This document shows, one piece after another, positions 1-7,108 of a stretch of DNA of 22,736 nucleotides. The notes beneath the pieces were generated by a model that searched no databases, was not told the origin of the DNA, and was given only the letters and a program-made list of their open reading frames with translations. A program made the translations under genes and the position numbers. Positions within the stretch are counted from its first letter, which is position 1. Each line of letters begins with the position of its first letter. The stretch comes from Campylobacterales bacterium (lineage in GTDB: Bacteria > Campylobacterota > Campylobacteria > Campylobacterales > QNZT01): positions 1 to 22,736 of the forward strand of contig DQTU01000133.1 in NCBI GenBank assembly GCA_015662615.1, given 5' to 3'.

Positions 1-726
1 ATTACTATGGCTGAGTATTTTAGAGATGAGATGGGTCTTGATGTATTGATGTTTATTGATAATATCTTTAGATTTTCTCAATCAGGTTCAGAGATGTCTG
101 CACTTCTTGGTCGTATCCCTTCAGCGGTTGGTTATCAACCTACACTTGCGAGTGAGATGGGTATGCTTCAAGAGAGAATTACCTCTACTAAAAATGGTTC
201 AATTACATCTGTTCAAGCGGTATATGTACCTGCGGATGATTTAACTGATCCTGCTCCTGCAGCGGTTTTCTCACACCTTGATGCAACAACGGTTCTTAAC
301 AGAAGTATTGCAGAAAAAGGTATTTACCCAGCGGTTGATCCTCTTGATTCAACTTCAAGACTTCTAGATCCTGTAATTGTTGGTGATGAGCATTATGGTA
401 TTGCTCGTGGTGTTCAAGCGATATTACAAAAATATAAAGATCTTCAAGATATCATTGCTATTCTTGGTATGGATGAGCTTAGTGAAGAAGATAAACAAGT
501 TGTTGAGAGAGCAAGAAAGATTGAAAAATATCTATCTCAACCATTCTTTGTTGCTGAAATCTTTACAGGAAGTCCGGGTAAATATGTAACTCTTGAAGAT
601 ACATTGGCTGGCTTTAAAGGAATTTTAGCAGGTGATTATGATCATTTACCAGAAAATGCATTTTACATGGTTGGTAGTATGAACGAAGCAGTTGAAAAAG
701 CAGAGAAAATGACGAGTAAAGCGTAA
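1..726 (+). CDS. atpD: F1Fo ATP synthase beta subunit, 3' part
   Basis: This is the C-terminal half of the catalytic beta subunit, which makes ATP in the F1 head. The reading frame is open from base 1, so the gene starts upstream of the window and about 241 of the usual ~470 residues are present. Counting from the internal Met at base 7, the Walker B strand LMFID ends at Asp18. The ADDLTDPAPA loop lies near residues 76-85. The DELSEED lever that contacts the gamma subunit is at 156-162, and the FTGSPGKY segment follows. The P-loop half is outside the window. The residues are nearly identical to Campylobacter beta subunits as I recall them. atpC follows after 29 bases, as in a standard atp operon. 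Confidence 0.98.
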   Translation: MTMAEYFRDEMGLDVLMFIDNIFRFSQSGSEMSALLGRIPSAVGYQPTLASEMGMLQERITSTKNGSITSVQAVYVPADDLTDPAPAAVFSHLDATTVLNRSIAEKGIYPAVDPLDSTSRLLDPVIVGDEHYGIARGVQAILQKYKDLQDIIAILGMDELSEEDKQVVERARKIEKYLSQPFFVAEIFTGSPGKYVTLEDTLAGFKGILAGDYDHLPENAFYMVGSMNEAVEKAEKMTSKA

Positions 727-755
727 GCTTTGCTTGTCAATGTTAAGGAAAACAT

Positions 756-1145
756 ATGGCAACTATGAAATGTAAAATTATTACACCCAACGGTGAAATT
801 TTTTCAGGTGACATTGCTAGTATAACGCTTCCAGGGAGTGAAGGTGAATTTGGTGTACTGCCTAATCATGCCTCTTTGGTTACGCTTTTAAATAGTGGTG
901 TTATCGAAATTGAAAAAGAAGATAAATCAAAAGAATTGGTAGCTATTGACTGGGGTCATGTAAAAGTGGACGAAGGAAAAGTAACAATTTTAGCCGAAGG
1001 TGCAGTATCAATATCTGGAAGTGGTTCTGATATAGCAAAAGCACTAGAAGAAGCGAAAGAGCTAGTAAGTAGTATGAGTGACTCTGATGTAGCAATCGCC
1101 ACAGCAACTGCAAAACTTGAAAGTGCTGCAAAAGGAAACTTTTAA
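756..1145 (+). CDS. atpC: F1Fo ATP synthase epsilon subunit
   Basis: The epsilon subunit is part of the central stalk; it couples F1 to the c-ring and can inhibit ATP hydrolysis. At 129 residues it is the usual length. The N-terminal beta-sandwich carries the family pattern MKCKIITPNGEIFSGD followed by LPGSEGEFGVLPNHASLV around residues 26-43. The C-terminal part (about 88-129) is Ala/Ser/Glu-rich and helical, as expected for the regulatory helices, though it is rather short. A clear ribosome binding site AAGGAA (745-750) stands 5 bases before the ATG. The gene is the last atp gene; tolQ starts 9 bases after its stop, so the two operons are probably co-transcribed. Confidence 0.97.
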   Translation: MATMKCKIITPNGEIFSGDIASITLPGSEGEFGVLPNHASLVTLLNSGVIEIEKEDKSKELVAIDWGHVKVDEGKVTILAEGAVSISGSGSDIAKALEEAKELVSSMSDSDVAIATATAKLESAAKGNF

Positions 1146-1154
1146 GGGAGTCCC

Positions 1155-1748
1155 ATGGATATATTTTTCTCCTATATCGCTGATGGCGGTATAATTGCAA
1201 TTATGGTTTTTACTTGGCTTTCACTCTATTTTATCTCTACTATTTGGATTTGGGTTGCGAGATACCTTGCTCTAAATAGTTGGGAAAAGAGTGAAAAGTC
1301 ATCTCTTGAATCACTACTTCGTGGTGTACCAAAGATAAAAAGAAGCTCAATTTTAAGTAAATGTCTACAAAATGAAGAGCTTAAAACATCATTAGATATT
1401 TGTAAAAGTGTTGCTGAGAAAAAAGCGACTTCACATCTCTCTTTTCTCTCTGTTATAGCTTCAACCGCACCCTTTATCGGTCTGTTTGGTACTATTGTCT
1501 CGATTTTAAAAACATTTGCAGAACTTGGAAATGCAAAATCAGCATCTTTGACGATCATTGCTCCTGCAATTTCTGAAGCACTTGTTGTTACCGCTGCTGG
1601 AATTTTCGTTGCAATTCCTGCGTATACTGCGCATGTATTACTAAAAAGAAAGGCTTATGAGCTTTTGAGTGTTATACAAAGAGAAATTGAGTTATTAAAA
1701 GCGGCAACTCCAAGAAGTGAAATGGGCAGCAAAAAGTATGAATTTTAA
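1155..1748 (+). CDS. tolQ: Tol-Pal proton channel subunit TolQ (ExbB family)
   Basis: This inner-membrane protein of the MotA/TolQ/ExbB family forms, with TolR, the proton-driven motor that energises TolA. Three membrane segments are visible: about residues 10-34, 96-118 and 133-163, with a cytoplasmic loop between the first and second. The family signature TAPFIGLFGTIVSI spans the second segment (104-117), and the third contains the small-residue-rich VVTAAGIFVAIPA. The length (197 residues) is a little short for TolQ, as is usual in Campylobacterota, where orthologues are often annotated exbB. The assignment to Tol rather than to the TonB-ExbBD iron system rests on the linked tolB, pal and cpoB. 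The start is supported by an AGGGAG ribosome site (about 1144-1149). Confidence 0.93.
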   Translation: MDIFFSYIADGGIIAIMVFTWLSLYFISTIWIWVARYLALNSWEKSEKSSLESLLRGVPKIKRSSILSKCLQNEELKTSLDICKSVAEKKATSHLSFLSVIASTAPFIGLFGTIVSILKTFAELGNAKSASLTIIAPAISEALVVTAAGIFVAIPAYTAHVLLKRKAYELLSVIQREIELLKAATPRSEMGSKKYEF

Positions 1749-2130
1749 TTGGGATGAAAATCCAGATCTAAATATCACACCAATGGTGGATATCATGCTG
1801 GTACTTATGGCAATTTTAATGGTTACAGCCCCTATCATGGAGTATCAAGATGATATCTCTCTGCCACAAGGCTCAACCGTAAAAGCTACGCATAAAGTTC
1901 CCGATCTCGCCATCCGTATAAACGGACAAAGAGTGATTTATATTAAAGATAAAAAGTATGACTTTAAAACTTTTGCAGATGATTTTGTGTTAGGATCAAA
2001 CAAGTATCCTAAAGAGACTGTTGTGTATATAAAAGCAGATAAAACTCTTAAATACGATGATGTCATGTTTATACTCAAAGTTATTAAAGATTCAGGTTTT
2101 ACGAAAGTATCGCTAGTAACAAATGGCTGA
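1738..2130 (+). CDS. tolR: Tol-Pal motor subunit TolR (ExbD family)
   Basis: TolR is the single-pass partner of TolQ. It has a short cytoplasmic tail, one membrane helix (about residues 15-34) and a periplasmic domain. From the ATG at 1738 the protein is 130 residues. Asp18 in NITPMVDIML matches the conserved proton-carrying Asp of TolR/ExbD. A GTG at 1717 in the same frame would add seven residues, but the ATG places the conserved WDENPDLNITPMVD motif at the normal distance from the N-terminus. The ATG overlaps the end of tolQ by 11 bases, which suggests translational coupling. The gene also overlaps tolA by 8 bases. Confidence 0.93.
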   Translation: MNFNWDENPDLNITPMVDIMLVLMAILMVTAPIMEYQDDISLPQGSTVKATHKVPDLAIRINGQRVIYIKDKKYDFKTFADDFVLGSNKYPKETVVYIKADKTLKYDDVMFILKVIKDSGFTKVSLVTNG

Positions 2131-2968
2131 AAAAAATCTTTATAAAAATATTGCTTCTTTTGTTGCAATATTTGCTTACCTTTTTTTGATATTTTCTGTT
2201 ATCACATTTATAAAAAAGGAAGCAAAACTTAAAAAAGATTATGGATTTAATGTAGAAGATGCGATTGTAGTTAATATTGACTCACTAATCAAAGATAAAC
2301 CTAAGCCTATTGAAAAATTAAAGCCAGAACCAATTGCTAAACCTATAGTAAAACCAATCATTTTACCACCTGATCCAGAGCCAATCGTTGAACCATTAAA
2401 ACCTGAACCTGTGATTGAAAAAGAGAGCCGTGATCTTGTTGCAAAATCTGCTAAAGATCTTTTTTCTACACTTAGGGTTGATGATTATAAAAAAGCAATG
2501 CAAGAGAAGCAAAAACAGGAAGAGGCGAGGGCGAGCCGGTTAAAGAAACAGAAAGCAGAAAAAGCTAAAAAGAGAGCAGAAGAAAAGAAAAAAAACGAGA
2601 AAAAAAGAAAAAAACGAGAAGCAAAAGAGGCACAAAAACTAGTGCAGCAGATGCAAATTTCAACGCCAACGAGTCATAAAAAAAGTGGTGAGAAACATGA
2701 GTTTTGGAGTTTTGTATCTTCCAAGATCATGTCAAAATGGCAGAGAACAATCTCTACGCAAGATGGCTTGTCGGCAACTGTGACTATTAGAATTGACAAT
2801 CATGGGAAATTAACTTATAGTGATCTTCAATCTTCTTATAATTCTCTATTTGACACAAAGCTTAAGGTATTTCTTGATAACTTAGAGTATGAGAGATTTC
2901 CATCATGCAAACAGGGTTCATTTATTGAAGCTGAGTTTGAATTTACAGATAAAGAGAAAGGGTTATAG
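2123..2968 (+). CDS. tolA: TonB/TolA-like energy transducer of the Tol-Pal system
   Basis: This periplasm-spanning protein should carry the TolQR force to TolB/Pal. Domain order (281 residues): a short cytoplasmic start; a membrane anchor at about 10-30; a TonB-style Pro-rich stretch at 59-97 with repeated KP and EP pairs; a Lys/Glu/Ala-rich predicted coiled coil at about 122-176; and a C-terminal TonB/TolA-type domain at 192-281 with a single Cys262. A Pro-rich spacer combined with a charged helix mixes TonB and TolA traits, and orthologues in Campylobacter are called tonB. The position between tolR and tolB makes TolA the better functional name. The gene overlaps tolR by 8 bases and abuts tolB with no gap. 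Confidence 0.88.
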   Translation: MAEKNLYKNIASFVAIFAYLFLIFSVITFIKKEAKLKKDYGFNVEDAIVVNIDSLIKDKPKPIEKLKPEPIAKPIVKPIILPPDPEPIVEPLKPEPVIEKESRDLVAKSAKDLFSTLRVDDYKKAMQEKQKQEEARASRLKKQKAEKAKKRAEEKKKNEKKRKKREAKEAQKLVQQMQISTPTSHKKSGEKHEFWSFVSSKIMSKWQRTISTQDGLSATVTIRIDNHGKLTYSDLQSSYNSLFDTKLKVFLDNLEYERFPSCKQGSFIEAEFEFTDKEKGL

Positions 2969-4237
2969 ATGAAAAAAATTATACTTTTATGTATCTTTGT
3001 TATAAATATTTTTGCATTTGATTCTACGATTCAAATTGTTAAAAACTTAGAAAAATTTCCAAGGCTTGTAGTTGCAGACGCTGGAGGTCAAGGTGTTTCT
3101 GAAAAAACAAAAAGAAAACTTTTAAAGTTACTTATTGGTGATTTAAAAGTGAGTGCACATTTTAATGTTGATGATAGTTATGTCAAGATGGATTATACGA
3201 GTAATGAGGGAACTGCTAATTTAGGAAAAAGTGGTGTTGAGTTAATAGTGAAATGTAAAATTGAAAAACATCCATCAGGTAAACTTATGGCAAATTCTAA
3301 ACTTGTCAATGCAAAAAATGGTGATGTTTTATATGAAAAATTTTACTCAATATCTAAATCAAATAGATATCCATTTTTGGCTCATAATGTTGCAATAGAT
3401 GTAAATGATTATTTTGGTGCCCCTTCCATCTCATGGATGAAAAATTATGTAATTTTTGCTAGATATACAAAATCTGGAGCGAGTGAAATACTTGTTGCTG
3501 ATTATACACTGACTTTTAAAAAAATAATTGTTAGTGGTGGTTTAAATATCTTTCCAAAGTGGGCAAATGAAAAGCAGGATTCATTTTACTATACCTCATA
3601 TAGTGGTTTTCAACCGACATTGTATCTTGTTAATATTTTCAGTGGACAAAAAACAAAAATTGCCTCAAGTAAGGGGATGATTGTTTGCTCAGATGTGAGC
3701 AGTGATGGCTCAAAATTACTTATAACTATGGCACCAAATGATCAGCCGGATATCTATCTTTACAATACAAGAAATGGAAGTAAAAAACGGTTAACAAACT
3801 ACAGTGGAATTGATGTTAGTGGTAGTTTTGTTGATAATGATCAAAATATCGTATTTATATCTGAGCGACTTGGATATCCTAATGTTTTTCAAAAAAGTAT
3901 TAATGGTGGTAATGTTGAACAGATGATCTATCATGGGAAGAATAATAGTTCTTGTTCTTCACATGGAAAGTATATTGTATATTCAAGCCGTGAGGGGCGG
4001 AACTCATTTGGAAAGAATACTTTTAATCTTTACTTGATTTCAACTCAGACAGATTTTATTCGAAAGTTGACTACTAGCGGAAAAAATATGTTTCCAAGAT
4101 TCGCAAATGATGGTGAAACGGTTATATTTATAAAGTATATAGGCAAAAAAAGTGCATTGGGTGTGTTGCGCCTCAATGCAAATAAAAGCTTTTTGTTCCC
4201 ACTCAATGCTGGGAAGATTCAATCTATCGACTGGTGA
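2969..4237 (+). CDS. tolB: Tol-Pal periplasmic beta-propeller TolB
   Basis: TolB is a periplasmic protein that binds Pal and is released by TolA during outer-membrane constriction at division. The 422-residue length is typical. Residues 1-17 form a signal peptide (MKKIILLCIFVINIFAF), probably cut before Asp18. An N-terminal alpha/beta domain follows (to about 145). The rest is a WD40-like propeller with repeated blades such as SWMKNYVIFARY, FPKWANEKQDSFYYTSY, VSSDGSKLLITMAP and YIVYSSREGRNSFG. The C-terminal blade ends with IQSIDW. The ATG directly follows the tolA stop. A 28-bp dyad starts three bases after the stop. Confidence 0.95.
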   Translation: MKKIILLCIFVINIFAFDSTIQIVKNLEKFPRLVVADAGGQGVSEKTKRKLLKLLIGDLKVSAHFNVDDSYVKMDYTSNEGTANLGKSGVELIVKCKIEKHPSGKLMANSKLVNAKNGDVLYEKFYSISKSNRYPFLAHNVAIDVNDYFGAPSISWMKNYVIFARYTKSGASEILVADYTLTFKKIIVSGGLNIFPKWANEKQDSFYYTSYSGFQPTLYLVNIFSGQKTKIASSKGMIVCSDVSSDGSKLLITMAPNDQPDIYLYNTRNGSKKRLTNYSGIDVSGSFVDNDQNIVFISERLGYPNVFQKSINGGNVEQMIYHGKNNSSCSSHGKYIVYSSREGRNSFGKNTFNLYLISTQTDFIRKLTTSGKNMFPRFANDGETVIFIKYIGKKSALGVLRLNANKSFLFPLNAGKIQSIDW

Positions 4238-4240
4238 AAA

Positions 4241-4268
4241 TATTTACTTTAAGATCTTTAAGTAAATA
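4241..4268. repeat. 28-bp near-perfect dyad between tolB and pal
   Basis: The two 9-base outer arms, TATTTACTT (4241-4249) and AAGTAAATA (4260-4268), are exact reverse complements, and the centre contains the palindrome AAGATCTT. Only one of the 14 base pairs (T4250 against T4259) is mismatched. The dyad sits between the tolB stop and the pal extended -10, covering where a -35 box would be. It could be an operator for pal, or a transcript hairpin that sets the tolB/pal ratio. The stem is too AT-rich to be a strong intrinsic terminator. The symmetry is seen directly; the function is unknown. Confidence 0.7.
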
Positions 4269-4269
4269 A

Positions 4270-4278
4270 TGCTAGAAT
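4270..4278 (+). promoter_or_regulatory. Probable extended -10 promoter of pal
   Basis: TGCTAGAAT matches the TGn-TAnnnT extended -10 that serves as the main sigma-70 signal in Campylobacterota, where -35 boxes are weak. It lies 27 bases before the pal ATG, giving a short leader with the ribosome site AAGGGAGAG at about 4296-4303. The same nine bases occur ahead of the SPOR gene (complement of 9439-9447), which supports it as a promoter. It would let pal and cpoB be made independently of the long atp-tol transcript. Confidence 0.55.
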
Positions 4279-4305
4279 TTTTAAAACTTAAATAAAGGGA
4301 GAGCG

Positions 4306-4863
4306 ATGAAAAATATTACTTTAATATCATTCGCCTTAACGATTGTTATGCTTTCAGGTTGTTCACAAAAATTACCTGAGCTTGAGACATCAGCACCAAT
4401 ACTTGATTCAGGATATAGTGAATCGAGTACTGCGGTAACAAATGATGATCAACTGAATCAAATGGAATCTATGAATAGTGATACATCTTATGGTTCACAA
4501 GATGAGCTTATAAATGCTGTTCAGAACGAGGTACAGACGATTTACTTTTCAACTGATAGTTATAGACTTTCAGATAGTGAAATGAGTAAAATTGCACAAA
4601 ATTCAAGTATCTTTAATGGTGATCTTGCAAGCGACCTTTCTATAAAAATTGAGGGAAATTGTGATGAGTGGGGTACAGATGAGTACAATTATGCTTTAGG
4701 TCTTAAGCGTGCTAAAAGTGCTAAAGATTCCTTAGTTCGTTCGGGTGTTAGTGAGGATCGTATGTCCTTAATAAGTTATGGTGAGAGTACTCCAAATTGT
4801 TATGAACACAATACTGGGTGTTGGCAGCAAAATAGAAGAGTTGATTTTAAACTTTTTCCATAA
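4306..4863 (+). CDS. pal: Peptidoglycan-associated lipoprotein Pal
   Basis: This outer-membrane lipoprotein binds peptidoglycan and is the cargo of the Tol motor (Omp18 in Campylobacter). The signal peptide ends in the lipobox LSGC with the lipidated Cys19. A polar, Ser/Thr/Asp-rich linker runs to about residue 70. The OmpA-like domain spans 74-185, with the peptidoglycan-binding motif NCDEWGTDEYNYALGLKRA at 118-136 (key residues Asp120 and Arg135) and the terminal NRRVDF. Cys119, Cys165 and Cys172 remain in the mature domain, so a disulfide is possible. The length of 185 residues fits the family. A strong ribosome site precedes the ATG, and cpoB follows after 12 bases. Confidence 0.96.
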   Translation: MKNITLISFALTIVMLSGCSQKLPELETSAPILDSGYSESSTAVTNDDQLNQMESMNSDTSYGSQDELINAVQNEVQTIYFSTDSYRLSDSEMSKIAQNSSIFNGDLASDLSIKIEGNCDEWGTDEYNYALGLKRAKSAKDSLVRSGVSEDRMSLISYGESTPNCYEHNTGCWQQNRRVDFKLFP

Positions 4864-4875
4864 GGTATTGTAAGA

Positions 4876-5718
4876 ATGATGAAAAAAATTATCCTGTTTT
4901 TTATATTTACACTCTCCCTCAATGCAGCTGAAGTTTCTGCATTTGGAGCAGGATCACTAGATAGTGATAACCCTTATGGCTTAAGTGAGAGTGAAAAAAT
5001 CATTTTTGAAAATAAAAAACAAATTAGATATCAAGATCAAAAGATATCAGAATTATCAGAGCAGATTGAAGGTATGCGAAGTGTTGTTGAATCGATGAGC
5101 TCAAAGCTCGGACGTACTGGGCAGAGAATCAATGAATTAAATCAACAAACTTCACAAGCTGGGGATGAAGAGTTTGAAAAGATTAAAAGTGACATAAGTG
5201 AACTCAAACGCATTCAGCGTGAAAATTATGAAAAGATAAATGAAGTTCTGAAAAAGTTAAGTGGAATGATTGATAAAATTAATGGAAATTATGTCACACG
5301 TGATGAATTTTCATCTGTGAGTTCAAAAAAAAAAGTAACTAGCAGTAAAAAAGTATCAAAGCTTAGTAATGCAGAAAAACTAAAAAGTGCAGTAGCATTT
5401 TATAGAAAAAAATATTATACTAAATCTTTTCCTATGTTTGTAACGTTGGCTGAGAAAAGTTATAAACCTGCAACAACAAATTACTATTTAGGTGAGATAT
5501 CTTACTATAAAAAGCGTTATTCAGATGCGATTGTTTACTATAAGAAAAGTGTAGGGTATTATGATAAAGCCTCTTATATGCCTACACTACTGCTCCATAC
5601 GGGTATCTCTTTTGAAAAGTTAAATGATTCTGAGAATAAAGAGAAGTTTCTTAATGCCCTTTTGTCTTCATATCCAAATTCATCAGAAGCTGGTATTGCC
5701 AAAAAACATCTCAACTAA
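4876..5718 (+). CDS. cpoB: Tol-Pal associated periplasmic TPR protein CpoB/YbgF
   Basis: CpoB coordinates outer-membrane constriction with septal peptidoglycan synthesis. The protein of 280 residues has a signal peptide (MMKKIILFFIFTLSLNA, cut near residue 18). A long predicted coiled coil follows (about 35-130, rich in Glu, Lys, Ser and Gln) that would trimerise. A short Ser/Lys-rich linker leads to C-terminal TPR-type helices (about 165-280), where KLKSAVAFYRKKYYTKSF and TNYYLGEISYYKKRYSDAI show the repeated YxxxxYxxA pattern. Two ATG codons stand in tandem (4876 and 4879), and either could be used. It is the last gene of the tol-pal block, as in most proteobacteria. Confidence 0.9.
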   Translation: MMKKIILFFIFTLSLNAAEVSAFGAGSLDSDNPYGLSESEKIIFENKKQIRYQDQKISELSEQIEGMRSVVESMSSKLGRTGQRINELNQQTSQAGDEEFEKIKSDISELKRIQRENYEKINEVLKKLSGMIDKINGNYVTRDEFSSVSSKKKVTSSKKVSKLSNAEKLKSAVAFYRKKYYTKSFPMFVTLAEKSYKPATTNYYLGEISYYKKRYSDAIVYYKKSVGYYDKASYMPTLLLHTGISFEKLNDSENKEKFLNALLSSYPNSSEAGIAKKHLN

Positions 5719-5729
5719 GTTTCTTTAGG

Positions 5730-5735
5730 TAAAAT
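5730..5735 (+). promoter_or_regulatory. Possible -10 element of slyD
   Basis: TAAAAT in the 49-base gap between cpoB and slyD resembles a -10 box, 32 bases before the slyD ATG. There is no TGn extension, so this is weak; slyD could also be read through from pal-cpoB. The ribosome site AAGGAA at 5755-5760 is clear. Confidence 0.3.
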
Positions 5736-5767
5736 AAGAATTCAAAATAATAATAAGGAAATAAATA

Positions 5768-6274
5768 ATGGCAATAGCTGAAAATAGTGTAGTATCAATA
5801 GAGTACGAATTAGTAGAATTAGGACAAAGTGATATCATTGATTCAAACAAAGGACAAGCTCCTTTAGATTTTATCACAGGCAAAGGGCATGTTATCCCTG
5901 GACTTGAGAGTGAGTTATTAAAATTAGAAAAAGGCGAGAGTGCTGATATTAAAGTGGATTCAGCTGACGCATATGGTGAAATGAATCCTGAAGCGGTTGA
6001 TTCAGTTCCAAGAGAGCAGTTTGCTGGTCTTGAATTAGAGAATGGTATGCAGCTTTATGGTCAAGGTGAAAATGGTGAAACTATAACGGTTACTGTTAAA
6101 GAGTTTAATGATGAGTCTGTAACAATTGATTATAACCATCCATTAGCTGGTAAAAATTTGATGTTCTCAGTAACTATCGTAGATGTTAGAGCAGCAACTG
6201 AAGACGAGATTAGTAGTGGTCAAGTTGGTGGAGCAGCCGAGCATTGTCAAGATGGTGGATGTGGCTGTAGTTAA
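5768..6274 (+). CDS. slyD: FKBP-type peptidyl-prolyl isomerase SlyD
   Basis: SlyD is a cytoplasmic prolyl isomerase and chaperone that also handles nickel. Residues 1-70 plus about 125-142 make the FKBP domain, with GQAPLDFITGKGHVIPGLE (29-47) and AYGEMNPEAVDSVPREQF (68-85). Residues about 71-124 are the inserted chaperone flap. A short C-terminal tail ends in AEHCQDGGCGCS, with His159, Cys160, Cys165 and Cys167 as likely metal ligands. The tail is much shorter than the His/Cys-rich tail of E. coli SlyD but keeps the GGCGC ending. Total length is 168 residues. The gene follows tol-pal as in Campylobacter and ends in a hairpin cluster shared with the convergent aroE. Confidence 0.95.
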   Translation: MAIAENSVVSIEYELVELGQSDIIDSNKGQAPLDFITGKGHVIPGLESELLKLEKGESADIKVDSADAYGEMNPEAVDSVPREQFAGLELENGMQLYGQGENGETITVTVKEFNDESVTIDYNHPLAGKNLMFSVTIVDVRAATEDEISSGQVGGAAEHCQDGGCGCS

Positions 6275-6336
6275 AAGCTTTTAGAGAAAAGCCTTTTAAA
6301 AGGCTTATAGAAAAAGGCCTATCAAAAGGTCTTTTT
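6273..6336. terminator. Bidirectional hairpin cluster between slyD and aroE
   Basis: Three dyads lie side by side. AAAAGCTTTT (6273-6282) overlaps the slyD stop. AAGCCTTTTAAAAGGCTT (6289-6306) is a perfect 18-base palindrome. AAAAAGGCC and GGTCTTTTT (6311-6319 and 6328-6336) form a stem with one G-T pair, and TTTTT ends it. The core AAAAGG recurs at 6298, 6312 and 6324, so alternative pairings are possible. The slyD transcript would end at the T-run of the last stem; the aroE transcript would end after the 18-base palindrome. The final stem contains the aroE stop codon and last few codons (6322-6336). Confidence 0.75.
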
Positions 6337-7108
6337 CATATATTTTGTAATTTCATCCAATTTAAAAGCATGATTATAAAAAAGATTAAATGCTAACACC
6401 CCTTGATATAAAAGCATATCAGCTCCGTCTTTATTGGGTACATCCATTTCATTTGCTAATTTTAAAAATGGAGTCTCTTTATTATAAATAACATCCGTTG
6501 CAAATTTTGTTTTTGAAAAAATATCTCTTAATATATTCTCTTCAATAGGCAAGGTCTCTTCTTGTAAACCAGCAGAAGTGGTATTTACAACAAGGTCATA
6601 AGTTGATAGTTCAAAATCATCCCAAGAATATGCTTCAATTCCTATATCTTCAAAAAAAGCTAAACGGTTTTTTGATCTATTTAGAACAGTTACTTGTGCA
6701 TTATGTTGCTTAAAAATAACGCCAAGTGCTTTTGCCGTTCCTCCAGCACCAAGGATTAAAACTTTTTTTATTTCGCCAAATGATTCCATAGATTTTAAAA
6801 ACCCAGCAGCATCTGTGTTGTAGCCTATTATATTGCCATTTTCATTGATGAGCGTATTAACTGCTTTGACATCCTTCGCAACGCCTCTCACTTCATCACA
6901 CATAGCATATGCTGATTCTTTATGTGGGACTGTGACATTTGCACCATCAAAGTTTTCTAAAAATTCAGAGGGTATCTTACATGCATCCTCTATAAGGGTT
7001 TTTGTATAAGTTGCTTGAAGACCTAGCCCATCTATCGCGAAGGTATGCATTTTAGGAGATATTGAGTGCTCTACGGGATTTCCAAATATAGTAAATTTTT
7101 TTACCCAT
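6322..7108 (-). CDS. aroE: Shikimate dehydrogenase, apparent +1 frameshift near its start
   Basis: AroE reduces 3-dehydroshikimate to shikimate with NADPH. From base 7050 down, an uninterrupted 242-codon frame (ATG at 7050) shows NVTVPHKE with the catalytic Lys, GYNTD, the NADP loop LGAGGTAKA, and NTTSAG. The same frame continues upstream of that ATG with KKFTIFGNPVEHSISPK, the conserved N-terminus holding the SxS shikimate-binding motif. That part has no ATG, GTG or TTG in frame. An ATG at 7108-7106 overlaps the trpE stop as ATGGGTAA and would give MGKKFTIFGNP, but only if the A7 tract (7096-7102) had six A. Restored, the protein would be 261 residues, the normal family length. The extent given assumes that start. 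A start at 7050 would lose the SxS motif. The gene is co-transcribed with trpE and the SPOR gene. Confidence 0.85.
7096..7102 (-). repeat. A7 homopolymer at the aroE start
   Basis: Seven consecutive A on the coding (minus) strand lie between the ATG that overlaps the trpE stop and the conserved aroE frame. The first two A are the last two bases of the trpE TAA stop. Six A would join the ATG to the aroE frame. Tracts of this kind are prone to polymerase slippage and to length errors in sequencing. Confidence 0.8.

Noticed and set aside
1717..1737. GTG start of tolR
   Set aside because: It adds seven unconserved residues; the ATG at 1738 matches the family N-terminus.
2570..2625. A-rich runs in tolA as a phase-variation tract
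   Set aside because: The longest uninterrupted runs encode Lys/Glu codons of the coiled coil and the frame is intact; runs are broken by G and C.
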